Source: Pedosphaera sp. (GTDB lineage Bacteria > Verrucomicrobiota > Verrucomicrobiia > Limisphaerales > SIAT01). From it: a DNA stretch of 11,188 bases. The notes beneath the pieces were generated by a model, which made no database searches, was not told where the DNA came from, and was given only the letters and a program-made list of their open reading frames with translations. The DNA is taken from contig SIAT01000044.1 of NCBI GenBank assembly GCA_009691645.1, positions 1-11,188 of the forward strand, in the 5' to 3' direction. The position numbers were made by a program, and so were the translations under genes. Of this stretch, positions 1 through 9,335 are shown one piece after another (position 1 is the stretch's first letter; every line of letters starts with the position of its first letter).

Positions 1-414
1 CGCCGGCAGTAAATTAAAACAGGGCTTCCACGCCGCGCGGAACGGGTGCAAGCAGGCGGGGCAGAGTGATTCGACAAGGCACCACCCCTGCCCAAGCCCT
101 CGCGGATTTGCGTCTGCCTACCACCCGTTGGTCTCGTTCTACGAAATAACCATCAACCGCGTGGGTGGGGTTTCAACGAGGTTTTCGTCACCTTCAGTTT
201 CTTGAACTCTTGGGTGAGGTTCGTGAGCGATACCGGCGTGGCGACTCGAATGGATTTCATCGTCACAATCTTGAATCTCCCCCTGCCCCGGATTTGTCCA
301 AGAAGAGTCGCGGGGGGTGGGAAATCATCGGTTGCTTCCGCGTTAGTTTTTGGATTAGTCTGGCGGCGTGTTGCGTGTTTCAACACACACGGGATCTCGG
401 GGATCGATACGTTT
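1..414. other. Region upstream of the giant cytochrome gene, no convincing gene
   Basis: I see no supportable gene in this stretch. The frame of the downstream gene stays open back to an ATG at 202, but those 71 codons give a low-complexity, Arg/Pro/Val-rich peptide that would sit in front of a clear signal peptide, so I treat them as non-coding. The region holds a small inverted repeat at 368-386 (GTGTTG, 7-nt loop, CAACAC). A weak promoter-like pair lies at 332-359 (TTGCTT, 16 nt, ATTAGT). A 6-bp inverted match (GGGCAG/CTGCCC) at 59-93 lacks a T-run and is not a convincing terminator. The promoter for the downstream pair probably lies here, but I cannot place it with confidence. Confidence 0.5.
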
Positions 415-3400
415 ATGAAGCTGCACTTTTGTTTTGTTTTCACCGTCATGGGATCCCTGTTGGCCGGTGCCGTCGCGCGCGCGGCCGAGGCCAAGGCTGA
501 TCCCAATTCGCCGGTCAGTTATTACAAGCAAATCCGGCCGATCTTTCAGGCCAACTGTCAGGGTTGCCATCAACCGGCGAAGGCGAAGGGCGGTTATGTG
601 ATGACCGATTTCGCGGGGATGCTCGCCGGTGGCGAGAGCAAGGAGAAGGCGATCGTCGCAAAGCAACCGGTGAAGAGCAATCTGCTCAAGCTCATCACGC
701 CGGTGAAGGGCGAGGCCGAGATGCCTGATGGCAAGCCGCCGCTCGCGGAGAACGAGGTCGAGTTGATCAAAAACTGGATCGTACAGGGCGCGGTGGATGA
801 CACGCCGGAGAATGCCAAGCGCCGTTTCAGCCCGCAGAACCCGCCTGTGTACAGCCGCCCGCCGGTGATCACGGCGCTCGATTATTCGCCGGATGGCAGC
901 CTCATCGCCGTGGCCGGTTTCCATGAAGTGCTGTTGCACAAGGCCGACGGCTCCGCTCCCGTCGCGCGACTCATCGGCCTCGCCGAGCGCATCGAGTCGG
1001 TGCGGTTCTCGCCGGATGGTAAGCAACTCGCCGTGACCGGCGGCCAGCCGGCGCGCATGGGCGAGGTGCAGGTGTGGGATGTGGAATCGCGCAAGCTCAC
1101 GCTCTCCGTGCCGGTGACGTACGACACGGTGTACGGTGCCTCGTGGTCGCCGGACGGCGCGTCCATCGCATTCGGTTGCGGAGACAGTTCGGTGCGGGCG
1201 ATCAACGCGAAAACCGGCGAGCAAATCTTCTTCATGGGTTCGCACAGCGATTGGGTGTTCGACACGGCCTTCGATGTGACGGGCGAGCACATCATCTCCG
1301 CCGGCCGCGATATGACGGCGAAGCTGACGGAGTTCAAGACGCAGCGCTTCATCGACAACCTCACCTCCATCACGCCCGGCGCGCTCAAGGGCGGTATCGG
1401 CGCGCTCGCGCGGCATCCTGACCGCGACGAGGTGCTCATGGGCGGTTCCGATGGTGAGCCACAGATTTTCCGCATCTTCCGCACCACGAAGCGCGTGATT
1501 GGCGACAACGCGAACCTCATCAAGAAATTCCCCGCGCTCCCCGGCCGCATCTTCTCCGTGAGCTACAGCCGCGATGGCAACCGTTTCGCCGCCGGCAGCA
1601 GCCTCGACGGCCGCGGTGAGGTGGTGGTGTATGGCGCCGTTCAAAGCAAGACGCCGACGAATATCGTCGCCATTCTGAAGAAGCCCGTCGCCAAGCAGAC
1701 CGCCGAGGAAAAGGCCGCGCTCGGGAAGTTCCAATCCGAAGGCGCAGAGCTCGTCTCCAAGATTACCCTTACCAATAGCGCCGTCTACACCGTCGCCTTC
1801 AGCCCCGATGGCAAGATTATTGCCGCCGCCGGTGGTGATGGAAAGATCCGCCTCATCGACGCCGAGACCGGCGTGGTCACGAAGGAATTCATCCCTGTCA
1901 CCATCGCCGCGAAGACGCCGGCGAGCATCGCCAACCTCGCGCCCTTCACGGGCCTCGCGCCGAAGCTCGAGCTCGAGACGCTGCCCAAGGATGCGAAGGT
2001 CACCGCCATCGAGGTCCAGCCCACCGCCATCACGCTCGCCGGCCGCAACGAATACAACCAGCTCCTCGTCACCGCCAAGCTCGCGAGCGGCGACACCGTG
2101 GACATCACGCGCATGGCGCAGTTCTCCATCACCGGCAAAGCCGTCGACACGACGCTCAACGGATTGGTGCGCCCGCTCAACGATGGCACAGGCCAGATCA
2201 AAATCAGTTTCGGCGGCAAGACCGTCACCGTGCCGGTCACGGTTTCCGGAACGGCCGTCGAGACCGCGGTGGATTTCATCCGCGACGTGAACCCGATTCT
2301 CTCGAAGGTCGGTTGCAACCAAGGCACGTGCCACGGCTCGAAGGACGGCAAGAACGGCTTCAAGCTGTCGCTGCGCGGTTACGATCCGATCTACGATGTG
2401 CGCGCGTTCACCGACGATCTCGCCTCGCGCCGCGTGAACCTCGCCTCGCCTGACGACAGCTTGATGCTGCTCAAGGCCAGCGGCGCCGTGCCGCACACCG
2501 GTGGCCAGCTCATGAAGCCCGGCGACAAGTATTACAGCATCGTCCGCAACTGGATCGCCAATGGCGCGAAGCTCGACCTCGCCGCGACGCGCGTCGCCAG
2601 CATCGAGCTGTTCCCGAAGAATCCCGTGGTGCAGCAGATTGGCTCGAAGCAGCAGATTCGCGTGATCGCCACTTACGCCGATGGCCGCAAGCGCGACGTC
2701 AGCTCCGAAGCCTTCTTCGAGAGCGGCAACATGGACATCATCAAGACCGAGAACGGCATCGTCACCGTGCTACGCCGCGGCGAAGCGCCGGTGCTCGTGC
2801 GTTTCGAAGGCGCGTATGCCGCCACCACCATCACCGCGATGGGCGACCGTACCGGCTTCGTCTGGCAACAGCCGCCGTCGAACGGGAAGATTGATGAGCT
2901 CGTGGCCGCGAAATGGCAGCGAATGAAAATCCTGCCCTCGGACCTTTGCACGGACGATGAGTTCCTGCGCCGCGCTTACCTCGATCTCACCGGCCTGCCG
3001 CCTGCGGCCGACGATGTGCGCGCTTTCCTCGCCGACACGCGCGAGAGCCGCGCCAAGCGCGACGCGACCATCGACCGACTCATCGGCAGCGAGCCGTACA
3101 TCGAGCATTGGGCGAACAAATGGGCCGACTTGTTGCAGGTGAACAGCAAGTTCCTCGGCAACGAAGGTGCCGTCGCTTTCCGCAAATGGATTCGCAACGA
3201 AGTCTCCACCAACACGCCGTACGACCAGTTCGCCAAGAAAATCCTGACGGCCACCGGCTCGAACAAAGAGCAGCCGCAGGCCTCGTACTACAAGATTCTC
3301 CGAACGCCCGTCGACACGATGGAGAACACCACGCACCTTTTCCTCGCCACGCGTTTCAACTGCAACAAGTGCCATGACCATCCCTTCGAGCGCTGGACGC

Positions 3401-5502
3401 AGGACCAGTATTATCAGACCGCCGCGTTCTTCGCGCAGGTCGGCCTGAAAAAAGACCCTACCGGGGGTGACAAAAACATCGGCGGCACGGCCGTCGAAGG
3501 CGCCAAGCCGCTCTACGAGATCGTCGAGGATCTCAAGGCCGGCGAGGTCAAGCACGACCGCACCGGACAGATCAGCGCGCCGGTCTTCCCCTTCGCGGCC
3601 AAGCACGACGCGAAGGCCGATGCTCCGCGCCGCGAGCGTCTCGCCGCGTGGATCATTTCGCCGGACAACCAGTACTTCGCCCGCAGCTACGTGAACCGCC
3701 TCTGGGGCTATCTCCTCGGCGTCGGCATCATCGAGCCGATTGATGACATCCGCGCCGGCAATCCGGCGACGAACCCCGAACTGCTCGACTTGCTCACGCA
3801 GGAGTTCATCCAGAACGGGTTCAACGTGCAGAGCCTCGTCAAATCCATCTGCAAGAGCCGCACCTACCAGCTCTCGATCAAATCGAGCAAGTGGAACGAC
3901 GACGACAAGATCAACTACTCCCACGCCACCGCGCGCCGTCTGCCGGCCGAGGTGCTCTTCGACACGATCTACTTCGCGACCGGCACCGCCTCGCAGATTC
4001 CCGGCGTGCCTCCCGGCACTCGCGCCGCCGCGCTGTCTGATGCCGCAATCAAGTTACCCGATGGTTTCCTCAACAACCTCGGCCGTCCCGCCCGCGAAAG
4101 CGCGTGCGAATGCGAACGCAGCACCGGCCTCCAGCTCGGCCCCGTGATGGCGCTCGTCAGCGGCCCGACCGTGGACACCGCCATCAGCGATCCGCAGAAC
4201 GCCATCACCAAACTCGTCGCCGCGCAGGCCGACAATGAGAAGCTCATCAACGAGCTTTTCCTCCGCCTCCTCAGCCGCCCCGCTACCGCGCTCGAAATTA
4301 AGAAGGGCATCGCCGCGATCAACGCCATCGAGCCGGAACACAAGCAGATCATCGCCGAGTTGGCCGCGATGGAAAAGACCTTCGCGCCGGGCATCGCCCA
4401 AAAGGAAACCGTGCGCCAAGCCGCCATCAACCAAGCGCAGACCAATCTCACCGCGTATCAAAAAGAGATCGCCCCGCGTGATGCCGACCTCGACCGCCAG
4501 CAAAAGGAACGCCTCGCCGCCGCCGATGCCGCGTTGAAAAACTACGACTCGACCATCGCCACCAAGCTCGCCGCGTGGGAACTGAAAGCCGACAAGGACA
4601 CGGGCTGGACCGCGCTCGATCCGAAGGAACTGAAGTCCTCGTTCAACGCGAAGCTCGAAAAGCAGAAGGATCTCTCCATCTTCGCCAGCGGCCCGAACGG
4701 CAAAGGCACCTACGACATCACCGCCGAGACTGACCTCACCGGCATCACCGCCATCAAGCTCGAAGCGCTCACCGACGCGCGACTCGGCGGCAACGGCCCC
4801 GGCCGCGGGCCGAACGGCAACTTCGTCCTCGCCGAGTTGACCCTCAAAGCCGGCCCGAAAGACAAGCCCGCCGAAGCGAAGAAGGTGGATCTGCAAAACG
4901 CCAAAGCCGACTTCAGTCAGGAAAAGTTTGATGTGAAGGGAGCCGTCGATGGACAGGCCACGGCGAACAACGGCTGGGCGATCCATCCGAAAGTGGGTGT
5001 GGATCACATGGCGACCTTTGAACTCAAGCAACCGCTCAGCATCGCCGGCGGTACCACGCTGAGCTTCTCGCTCAACCATCAATTCGCCGACAACCTGCAC
5101 ACGCTCGGCCGCTTCCGCCTCTCCGTCACCACGACCAAGACGCCGGTCGGCTTCGGCACGCCGCGCGCCATCGCGGACATTCTCGCCATCGCGCTCGACA
5201 AGCGCGACGAGAAGCAGAAGGCCGCGCTGCTCGCCCACTTCCGCGGGAACGACACTGAGTTGAAGAATCTCCAACTCGCCGTGACCGACGCGAAGAAGCC
5301 CCGTGCGGCCGACCCGAAACTCGCGGCGTTTCAGGGCACATTCGCCCGCGTGAGTGAGCCGCTGGGGATCGATCCGAAGCTGCGCGACATGCGCCGCGGC
5401 GTCGACCTCAGCACCAAGCAGCTCGGCAGCCAACGCCTCGTGGCCGCGCAGGATCTCACGTGGGCGCTCATCAACAGCCCCGCATTCCTTTTCAATCGTT
5501 AA
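415..5502 (+). CDS. Giant secreted multi-haem protein: cytochrome-WD40-Ig-like-cytochrome-Ig-like-DUF1549-DUF1553
   Basis: A 1695-residue exported protein, likely an envelope electron-transfer or substrate-processing protein of unknown substrate. The ATG at 415 is chosen because it opens a Sec signal peptide: MK, a hydrophobic stretch at residues 5-20, and an ARA site near 21-23. Modules in order: a Planctomycete-type cytochrome c with CQGCH at 48-52 and possible axial Met103; seven WD40-like repeats at about 150-490, several with the F/YSPDG signature; an Ig-like (BIG2-type) domain at about 530-612; a second cytochrome-like module with CX4CH at 634-640 and possible Met700; a second Ig-like domain at about 727-808; DUF1549 at about 826-1011 with CNKCHDHPFE from 983; DUF1553 from about 1072; a charged coiled coil at about 1330-1389; a lectin-like module at about 1418-1572; and the usual DUF1553 ending (INSPAFLFNR). 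The frame is unbroken. These modules are more often on separate proteins, so it looks like a fusion. The DUF1501 gene starts 64 nt downstream. Domain calls come from motif memory, not a profile search. Confidence 0.92.
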   Translation: MKLHFCFVFTVMGSLLAGAVARAAEAKADPNSPVSYYKQIRPIFQANCQGCHQPAKAKGGYVMTDFAGMLAGGESKEKAIVAKQPVKSNLLKLITPVKGEAEMPDGKPPLAENEVELIKNWIVQGAVDDTPENAKRRFSPQNPPVYSRPPVITALDYSPDGSLIAVAGFHEVLLHKADGSAPVARLIGLAERIESVRFSPDGKQLAVTGGQPARMGEVQVWDVESRKLTLSVPVTYDTVYGASWSPDGASIAFGCGDSSVRAINAKTGEQIFFMGSHSDWVFDTAFDVTGEHIISAGRDMTAKLTEFKTQRFIDNLTSITPGALKGGIGALARHPDRDEVLMGGSDGEPQIFRIFRTTKRVIGDNANLIKKFPALPGRIFSVSYSRDGNRFAAGSSLDGRGEVVVYGAVQSKTPTNIVAILKKPVAKQTAEEKAALGKFQSEGAELVSKITLTNSAVYTVAFSPDGKIIAAAGGDGKIRLIDAETGVVTKEFIPVTIAAKTPASIANLAPFTGLAPKLELETLPKDAKVTAIEVQPTAITLAGRNEYNQLLVTAKLASGDTVDITRMAQFSITGKAVDTTLNGLVRPLNDGTGQIKISFGGKTVTVPVTVSGTAVETAVDFIRDVNPILSKVGCNQGTCHGSKDGKNGFKLSLRGYDPIYDVRAFTDDLASRRVNLASPDDSLMLLKASGAVPHTGGQLMKPGDKYYSIVRNWIANGAKLDLAATRVASIELFPKNPVVQQIGSKQQIRVIATYADGRKRDVSSEAFFESGNMDIIKTENGIVTVLRRGEAPVLVRFEGAYAATTITAMGDRTGFVWQQPPSNGKIDELVAAKWQRMKILPSDLCTDDEFLRRAYLDLTGLPPAADDVRAFLADTRESRAKRDATIDRLIGSEPYIEHWANKWADLLQVNSKFLGNEGAVAFRKWIRNEVSTNTPYDQFAKKILTATGSNKEQPQASYYKILRTPVDTMENTTHLFLATRFNCNKCHDHPFERWTQDQYYQTAAFFAQVGLKKDPTGGDKNIGGTAVEGAKPLYEIVEDLKAGEVKHDRTGQISAPVFPFAAKHDAKADAPRRERLAAWIISPDNQYFARSYVNRLWGYLLGVGIIEPIDDIRAGNPATNPELLDLLTQEFIQNGFNVQSLVKSICKSRTYQLSIKSSKWNDDDKINYSHATARRLPAEVLFDTIYFATGTASQIPGVPPGTRAAALSDAAIKLPDGFLNNLGRPARESACECERSTGLQLGPVMALVSGPTVDTAISDPQNAITKLVAAQADNEKLINELFLRLLSRPATALEIKKGIAAINAIEPEHKQIIAELAAMEKTFAPGIAQKETVRQAAINQAQTNLTAYQKEIAPRDADLDRQQKERLAAADAALKNYDSTIATKLAAWELKADKDTGWTALDPKELKSSFNAKLEKQKDLSIFASGPNGKGTYDITAETDLTGITAIKLEALTDARLGGNGPGRGPNGNFVLAELTLKAGPKDKPAEAKKVDLQNAKADFSQEKFDVKGAVDGQATANNGWAIHPKVGVDHMATFELKQPLSIAGGTTLSFSLNHQFADNLHTLGRFRLSVTTTKTPVGFGTPRAIADILAIALDKRDEKQKAALLAHFRGNDTELKNLQLAVTDAKKPRAADPKLAAFQGTFARVSEPLGIDPKLRDMRRGVDLSTKQLGSQRLVAAQDLTWALINSPAFLFNR

Positions 5503-5554
5503 CCAACATTGGACAAAACAATTCGAATCTGACACCGTTCGAACGTCTCAAAGC

Positions 5555-5560
5555 AAAGGA
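5555..5560 (+). promoter_or_regulatory. Shine-Dalgarno site of the DUF1501 gene
   Basis: AAAGGA lies six nucleotides before the ATG at 5567. It decides that start over the open frame that runs back to 5354 inside the giant gene. Confidence 0.75.
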
Positions 5561-5566
5561 ACCATT

Positions 5567-7036
<1,470 letters not shown>

Positions 7037-7052
7037 CCCAACACGCCTTCAC

Positions 7053-7091
7053 AACGGCCCGGTTCAACACCGGGCCGTTTTTCTTTTTCTT
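7053..7091 (+). terminator. Rho-independent terminator after the DUF1501 gene
   Basis: A perfect 11-bp GC-rich stem (AACGGCCCGGT at 7053-7063 and ACCGGGCCGTT at 7069-7079) with a TCAAC loop is followed by a T-rich run. It starts 17 nt after the DUF1501 stop and ends the two-gene unit. Confidence 0.93.
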
Positions 7092-7151
7092 GGGTGGCAG
7101 CAAACTCCTGCTTGCGCGACTCACCAGCTTGTGAAAACTTTCACGAAGTTT

Positions 7152-8240
7152 ATGGCACACGTTAAGTTGCACATCCCCGGACCGGTTGAAGTCAGCGAGA
7201 AGACTTTCAAGGCGTTCTGTCAGCCGATGATCGGCCACCGCGGCCAGGGTTTTAAGGACCTCGTCGCGAAGATTCAACCACAGCTCCAGACGCTGCTCGG
7301 CACGAAACAACTCGCCTATCTCTCGACCTCCAGCGCGTGGGGCGTGATGGAGGGCGCGCTGCGCAACCTCACGCAGAAAAAGGTGCTCAACTGCATGAAG
7401 GGGGCTTTCTCCGACAAGTGGCTCGATGTCGCCAAGCGTTGCGGCAAGGAGGCCGAGGCACTGCAGGTGCCGTGGGGATCGCCCATCCGCCCGGAGCAGA
7501 TTGAAGCCAAGCTCGCCACCGGCCAGTTCGATTCGCTCACGCTCATCCACAACGAGACGAGCACCGGCACGATGAGTCCGCTGGCGGAGATTGCCGCGCT
7601 CAAGAAGAAATATCCCGACGTGATGTTCATCGTGGACGCCGTCAGCTCCATGACCGCCGTGCCGATCCACTTCGACGCGCTCGGCATTGATGTGCTGCTC
7701 GCCGGCACGCAGAAGGCATTCGCATTGCCGCCCGGCCTCACCGTCTTCACCGCATCACCCGCCGCGCTCGCGAGGGCTGCGACTGCGAAGGACCGCGGTT
7801 ATTACTTCGACTTCGTCGAGTTCCAGAAAAACGCCGCGGAGAACATGACGCCGAGTACTCCGAGCATCAGTCACGTGTACGCGCTCGCCAGCAAGCTCGA
7901 CGATTTCTTCGCTGAAGGATTGGAGAACCGTTACGCGCGCCACAAGAAGACCAACCAGATGACGCGCGACTGGGCTGCGCGCCACGGCTTCAATCTCTTC
8001 CCCGAGGCGGGCTACGAATCCATCACACTCACCTGCGTGAACAACGGCGCCAAGTCGGGCGGTCGCGTGGTGGACGCAGCCAAGCTGCAGAAGCTCGTGA
8101 AGGATCAGGGTTTCCTCATCGACGGCGGCTACGGAAAAATCAAGGGCACCACCTTCCGCCTCTCGAACATGGGCGACGAGACGCCCGAGACGATGAACGC
8201 ACTCTACGCCGCGCTCGACAGCGCGATGGCGAAGCTCTGA
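7152..8240 (+). CDS. Class V PLP-dependent aminotransferase, alanine/serine-glyoxylate type
   Basis: A 362-residue cytoplasmic pyridoxal-phosphate enzyme of aminotransferase class V, expected to move an amino group between an amino acid (Ala or Ser are likely) and a 2-oxo acid such as glyoxylate or pyruvate. Motifs seen: the N-terminal HIPGPVEV typical of the family; TSSAWGVMEGA in the cofactor phosphate-binding region; HNETSTG at 133-139; VDAVSS with Asp162, expected to contact the PLP pyridine nitrogen; and GTQKAFALPPG with Lys188 as the Schiff-base lysine. Length is normal for the family. The ATG at 7152 is preferred because the family motif follows it closely; an in-frame GTG at 7131 would add seven residues and has no better ribosome site. 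The substrate is not fixed by sequence: some relatives act as phosphoserine aminotransferases (SerC role) or were annotated as a soluble hydrogenase subunit. It stands alone between two terminators and converges with the doxX-lrp genes. Confidence 0.93.
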   Translation: MAHVKLHIPGPVEVSEKTFKAFCQPMIGHRGQGFKDLVAKIQPQLQTLLGTKQLAYLSTSSAWGVMEGALRNLTQKKVLNCMKGAFSDKWLDVAKRCGKEAEALQVPWGSPIRPEQIEAKLATGQFDSLTLIHNETSTGTMSPLAEIAALKKKYPDVMFIVDAVSSMTAVPIHFDALGIDVLLAGTQKAFALPPGLTVFTASPAALARAATAKDRGYYFDFVEFQKNAAENMTPSTPSISHVYALASKLDDFFAEGLENRYARHKKTNQMTRDWAARHGFNLFPEAGYESITLTCVNNGAKSGGRVVDAAKLQKLVKDQGFLIDGGYGKIKGTTFRLSNMGDETPETMNALYAALDSAMAKL

Positions 8241-8261
8241 TCCACCTTACATTGAAACGCC

Positions 8262-8311
8262 GAAGGGCGGAGATGCGGATAAATATTCACGCCTCCGCCC
8301 TTCCTCTTTTT
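8262..8311 (+). terminator. Rho-independent terminator after the aminotransferase gene
   Basis: An 11-bp perfect stem (GAAGGGCGGAG at 8262-8272, CTCCGCCCTTC at 8293-8303) encloses a 20-nt loop that can pair further (GCG/CGC). A pyrimidine run ending in TTTTT follows. It lies between convergent genes. On the minus strand the run after the stem is poor in T, so it mainly serves the plus-strand gene. Confidence 0.85.
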
Positions 8312-8328
8312 GATGATGCAATACTCTG

Positions 8329-8769
8329 CTACGGCTTCACATCACACGCGCTCGTTTTTTTGCAGCAAATCCACGTGTCGTGTTCGTCCAGGAAAAGCAA
8401 CGCGGCGGCCATGAACAGATAAACGGTGTTCTGTGCCACCACAACCCAGTTGCCCAGTGCCAACTGACCGAAGATCAGCGTCAGGAACAGAAGTCCCGTG
8501 CCGAACAGCGCGCCGTTGCGGCGATAGCCGAGCAGCAGTAAAATGCCCAACGCCACTTCCACGAACGGCAGCGCGTAGCCGTAAGGCACGAGCAGCCATT
8601 TCGGAAGCCAGTTGTTCGCGAAGATCGGGCGCAACATGTTCTCCACGAAACCGGTGACGTTCGTGAGCTTGGTGATGCCGGCCATCAACAGGATCAGCGA
8701 GAGGCTCCAACGACCCAACGCGATCGCCGCGGACTTGGGATCACATTTGCAACCGCACTTGGTTTCCAT
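8329..8769 (-). CDS. DoxX/MauE-like four-helix membrane protein with cysteine-rich ends
   Basis: A 146-residue inner-membrane protein that resembles the DoxX/MauE family. It shows four hydrophobic helices at about residues 13-32, 57-80, 84-103 and 106-127, and the family-like GRWSLSLILLMAGITKL segment in helix 1. DoxX and MauE relatives are linked to redox chemistry, thiol handling or quinol oxidation, but the role of most members is unknown. Both tails, which should lie on the same side of the membrane, carry cysteines: Cys5, 7 and 9 (CGCKC) and Cys135, 136 and 142 (CCKKTSAC). These could bind a metal or take part in disulfide exchange; that is inference. The start codon has only a weak ribosome site. 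It begins 48 nt after the lrp stop on the same strand, so the two may share a transcript. The stop TAG lies just beyond the convergent terminator. Confidence 0.88.
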   Translation of the reverse strand: METKCGCKCDPKSAAIALGRWSLSLILLMAGITKLTNVTGFVENMLRPIFANNWLPKWLLVPYGYALPFVEVALGILLLLGYRRNGALFGTGLLFLTLIFGQLALGNWVVVAQNTVYLFMAAALLFLDEHDTWICCKKTSACDVKP

Positions 8770-8817
8770 AGGTTTCTCGTTTCAACAGAACACGGAAATC
8801 CACTCAACGCGCCGGCG

Positions 8818-9297
8818 TTACGGCGTCACAGCCAAACGCTCTTCCTGGCGTTCGCCGGCCATCAGCACACCCTGCTCTTTGTACGGCTTGAGCATGAAAT
8901 GCGTGGCTGTGGAGAGAACACCCGAGATGGTGGCGAGCTTCTCGGAAACGAACGTGGCGACCTCGCGGAGGTTGCGTCCCTCGACGATTACCAGCAGATC
9001 GTAGCCGCCGCTCATCAGATGGCAGGACCGCACCTCGCCGTACTTGGCGATGCGCTCGGCGAGTCGGTTGAAGCCGCCTTCGCGCTCGGGCGTGATCTTC
9101 ACTTCGATCACTGCGCGCACGGTGTCCACCCCCGCCCGCTCCTCGTGCAGGATGGCGCGGTAGCCCAAGATGACGCGGTCGGCCTCGTACTCCTTGATCT
9201 TGGCGGCGACCTCGGCCTCGGAGAGGTTGAGCATCGCGGCGAGTTGGGCTGGCTTGAGCGCGGCGTTCTCGTGGAGAAGTTTCAGGAGGGCATCCAT
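8818..9297 (-). CDS. Lrp/AsnC family transcriptional regulator
   Basis: A 159-residue DNA-binding regulator. Residues about 1-50 form a short winged helix-turn-helix (PAQLAAMLNLSEAEVAAKI, then ILGYRAIL), and residues about 60-140 form the RAM/AsnC ligand-binding domain with the SGGYDLLVIV signature from 96. Such proteins form dimers or octamers and usually respond to amino acids. The N-terminal part before the helix-turn-helix is shorter than in E. coli Lrp, and a 20-residue polar tail follows the RAM domain. The ATG at 9297 has no recognisable Shine-Dalgarno sequence. Two near-identical 10-bp direct repeats lie immediately upstream and may be its own operator. doxX follows 48 nt downstream; the convergent aminotransferase gene is another plausible target given the family's usual role. 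Neither target is shown by the sequence. Confidence 0.95.
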   Translation of the reverse strand: MDALLKLLHENAALKPAQLAAMLNLSEAEVAAKIKEYEADRVILGYRAILHEERAGVDTVRAVIEVKITPEREGGFNRLAERIAKYGEVRSCHLMSGGYDLLVIVEGRNLREVATFVSEKLATISGVLSTATHFMLKPYKEQGVLMAGERQEERLAVTP

Positions 9298-9306
9298 GTC
9301 GAAAGG

Positions 9307-9335
9307 TTAAACACGAGACCGCAGATTGAACACGA
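9307..9335 (-). promoter_or_regulatory. Direct-repeat candidate operator upstream of the Lrp-type gene
   Basis: TTAAACACGA at 9307-9316 and TTGAACACGA at 9326-9335 (plus-strand reading) match at nine of ten positions and are offset by 19 bp, near two helical turns. The nearer copy ends 10 nt before the start codon. Position and spacing fit an autoregulatory site, but a chance match is possible. Confidence 0.35.

Noticed and set aside
59..93. Possible terminator hairpin near the left edge (GGGCAG/CTGCCC)
   Set aside because: The stem is only 6 bp, the loop is long, and no T-run follows.
202..414. Upstream ATG giving a 71-residue extension of the giant cytochrome protein
   Set aside because: The extension would bury a good Sec signal peptide that begins at 415, and its composition does not look like a structured protein.
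355..2496. Long minus-strand open frame (713 codons) opposite the giant gene
   Set aside because: It is Arg/Glu/His/Val-rich without any recognisable motif and lies opposite a gene with clear cytochrome and WD40 motifs; long antisense frames are common in GC-rich coding DNA.
4054..5535. Long minus-strand open frame (493 codons) opposite the C-terminal part of the giant gene
   Set aside because: It has biased low-complexity composition and no motif, and is a shadow of the plus-strand DUF1553 and lectin-like coding sequence.
5354..5566. Extended start of the DUF1501 gene inside the giant gene
   Set aside because: The extra 71 residues are an out-of-frame reading of the giant gene; the ATG at 5567 has a clear ribosome site and is followed by a Tat signal.
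7131..7151. GTG start seven codons upstream for the aminotransferase
   Set aside because: There is no ribosome site for it, and the family motif is correctly placed from the ATG at 7152. It cannot be fully excluded.
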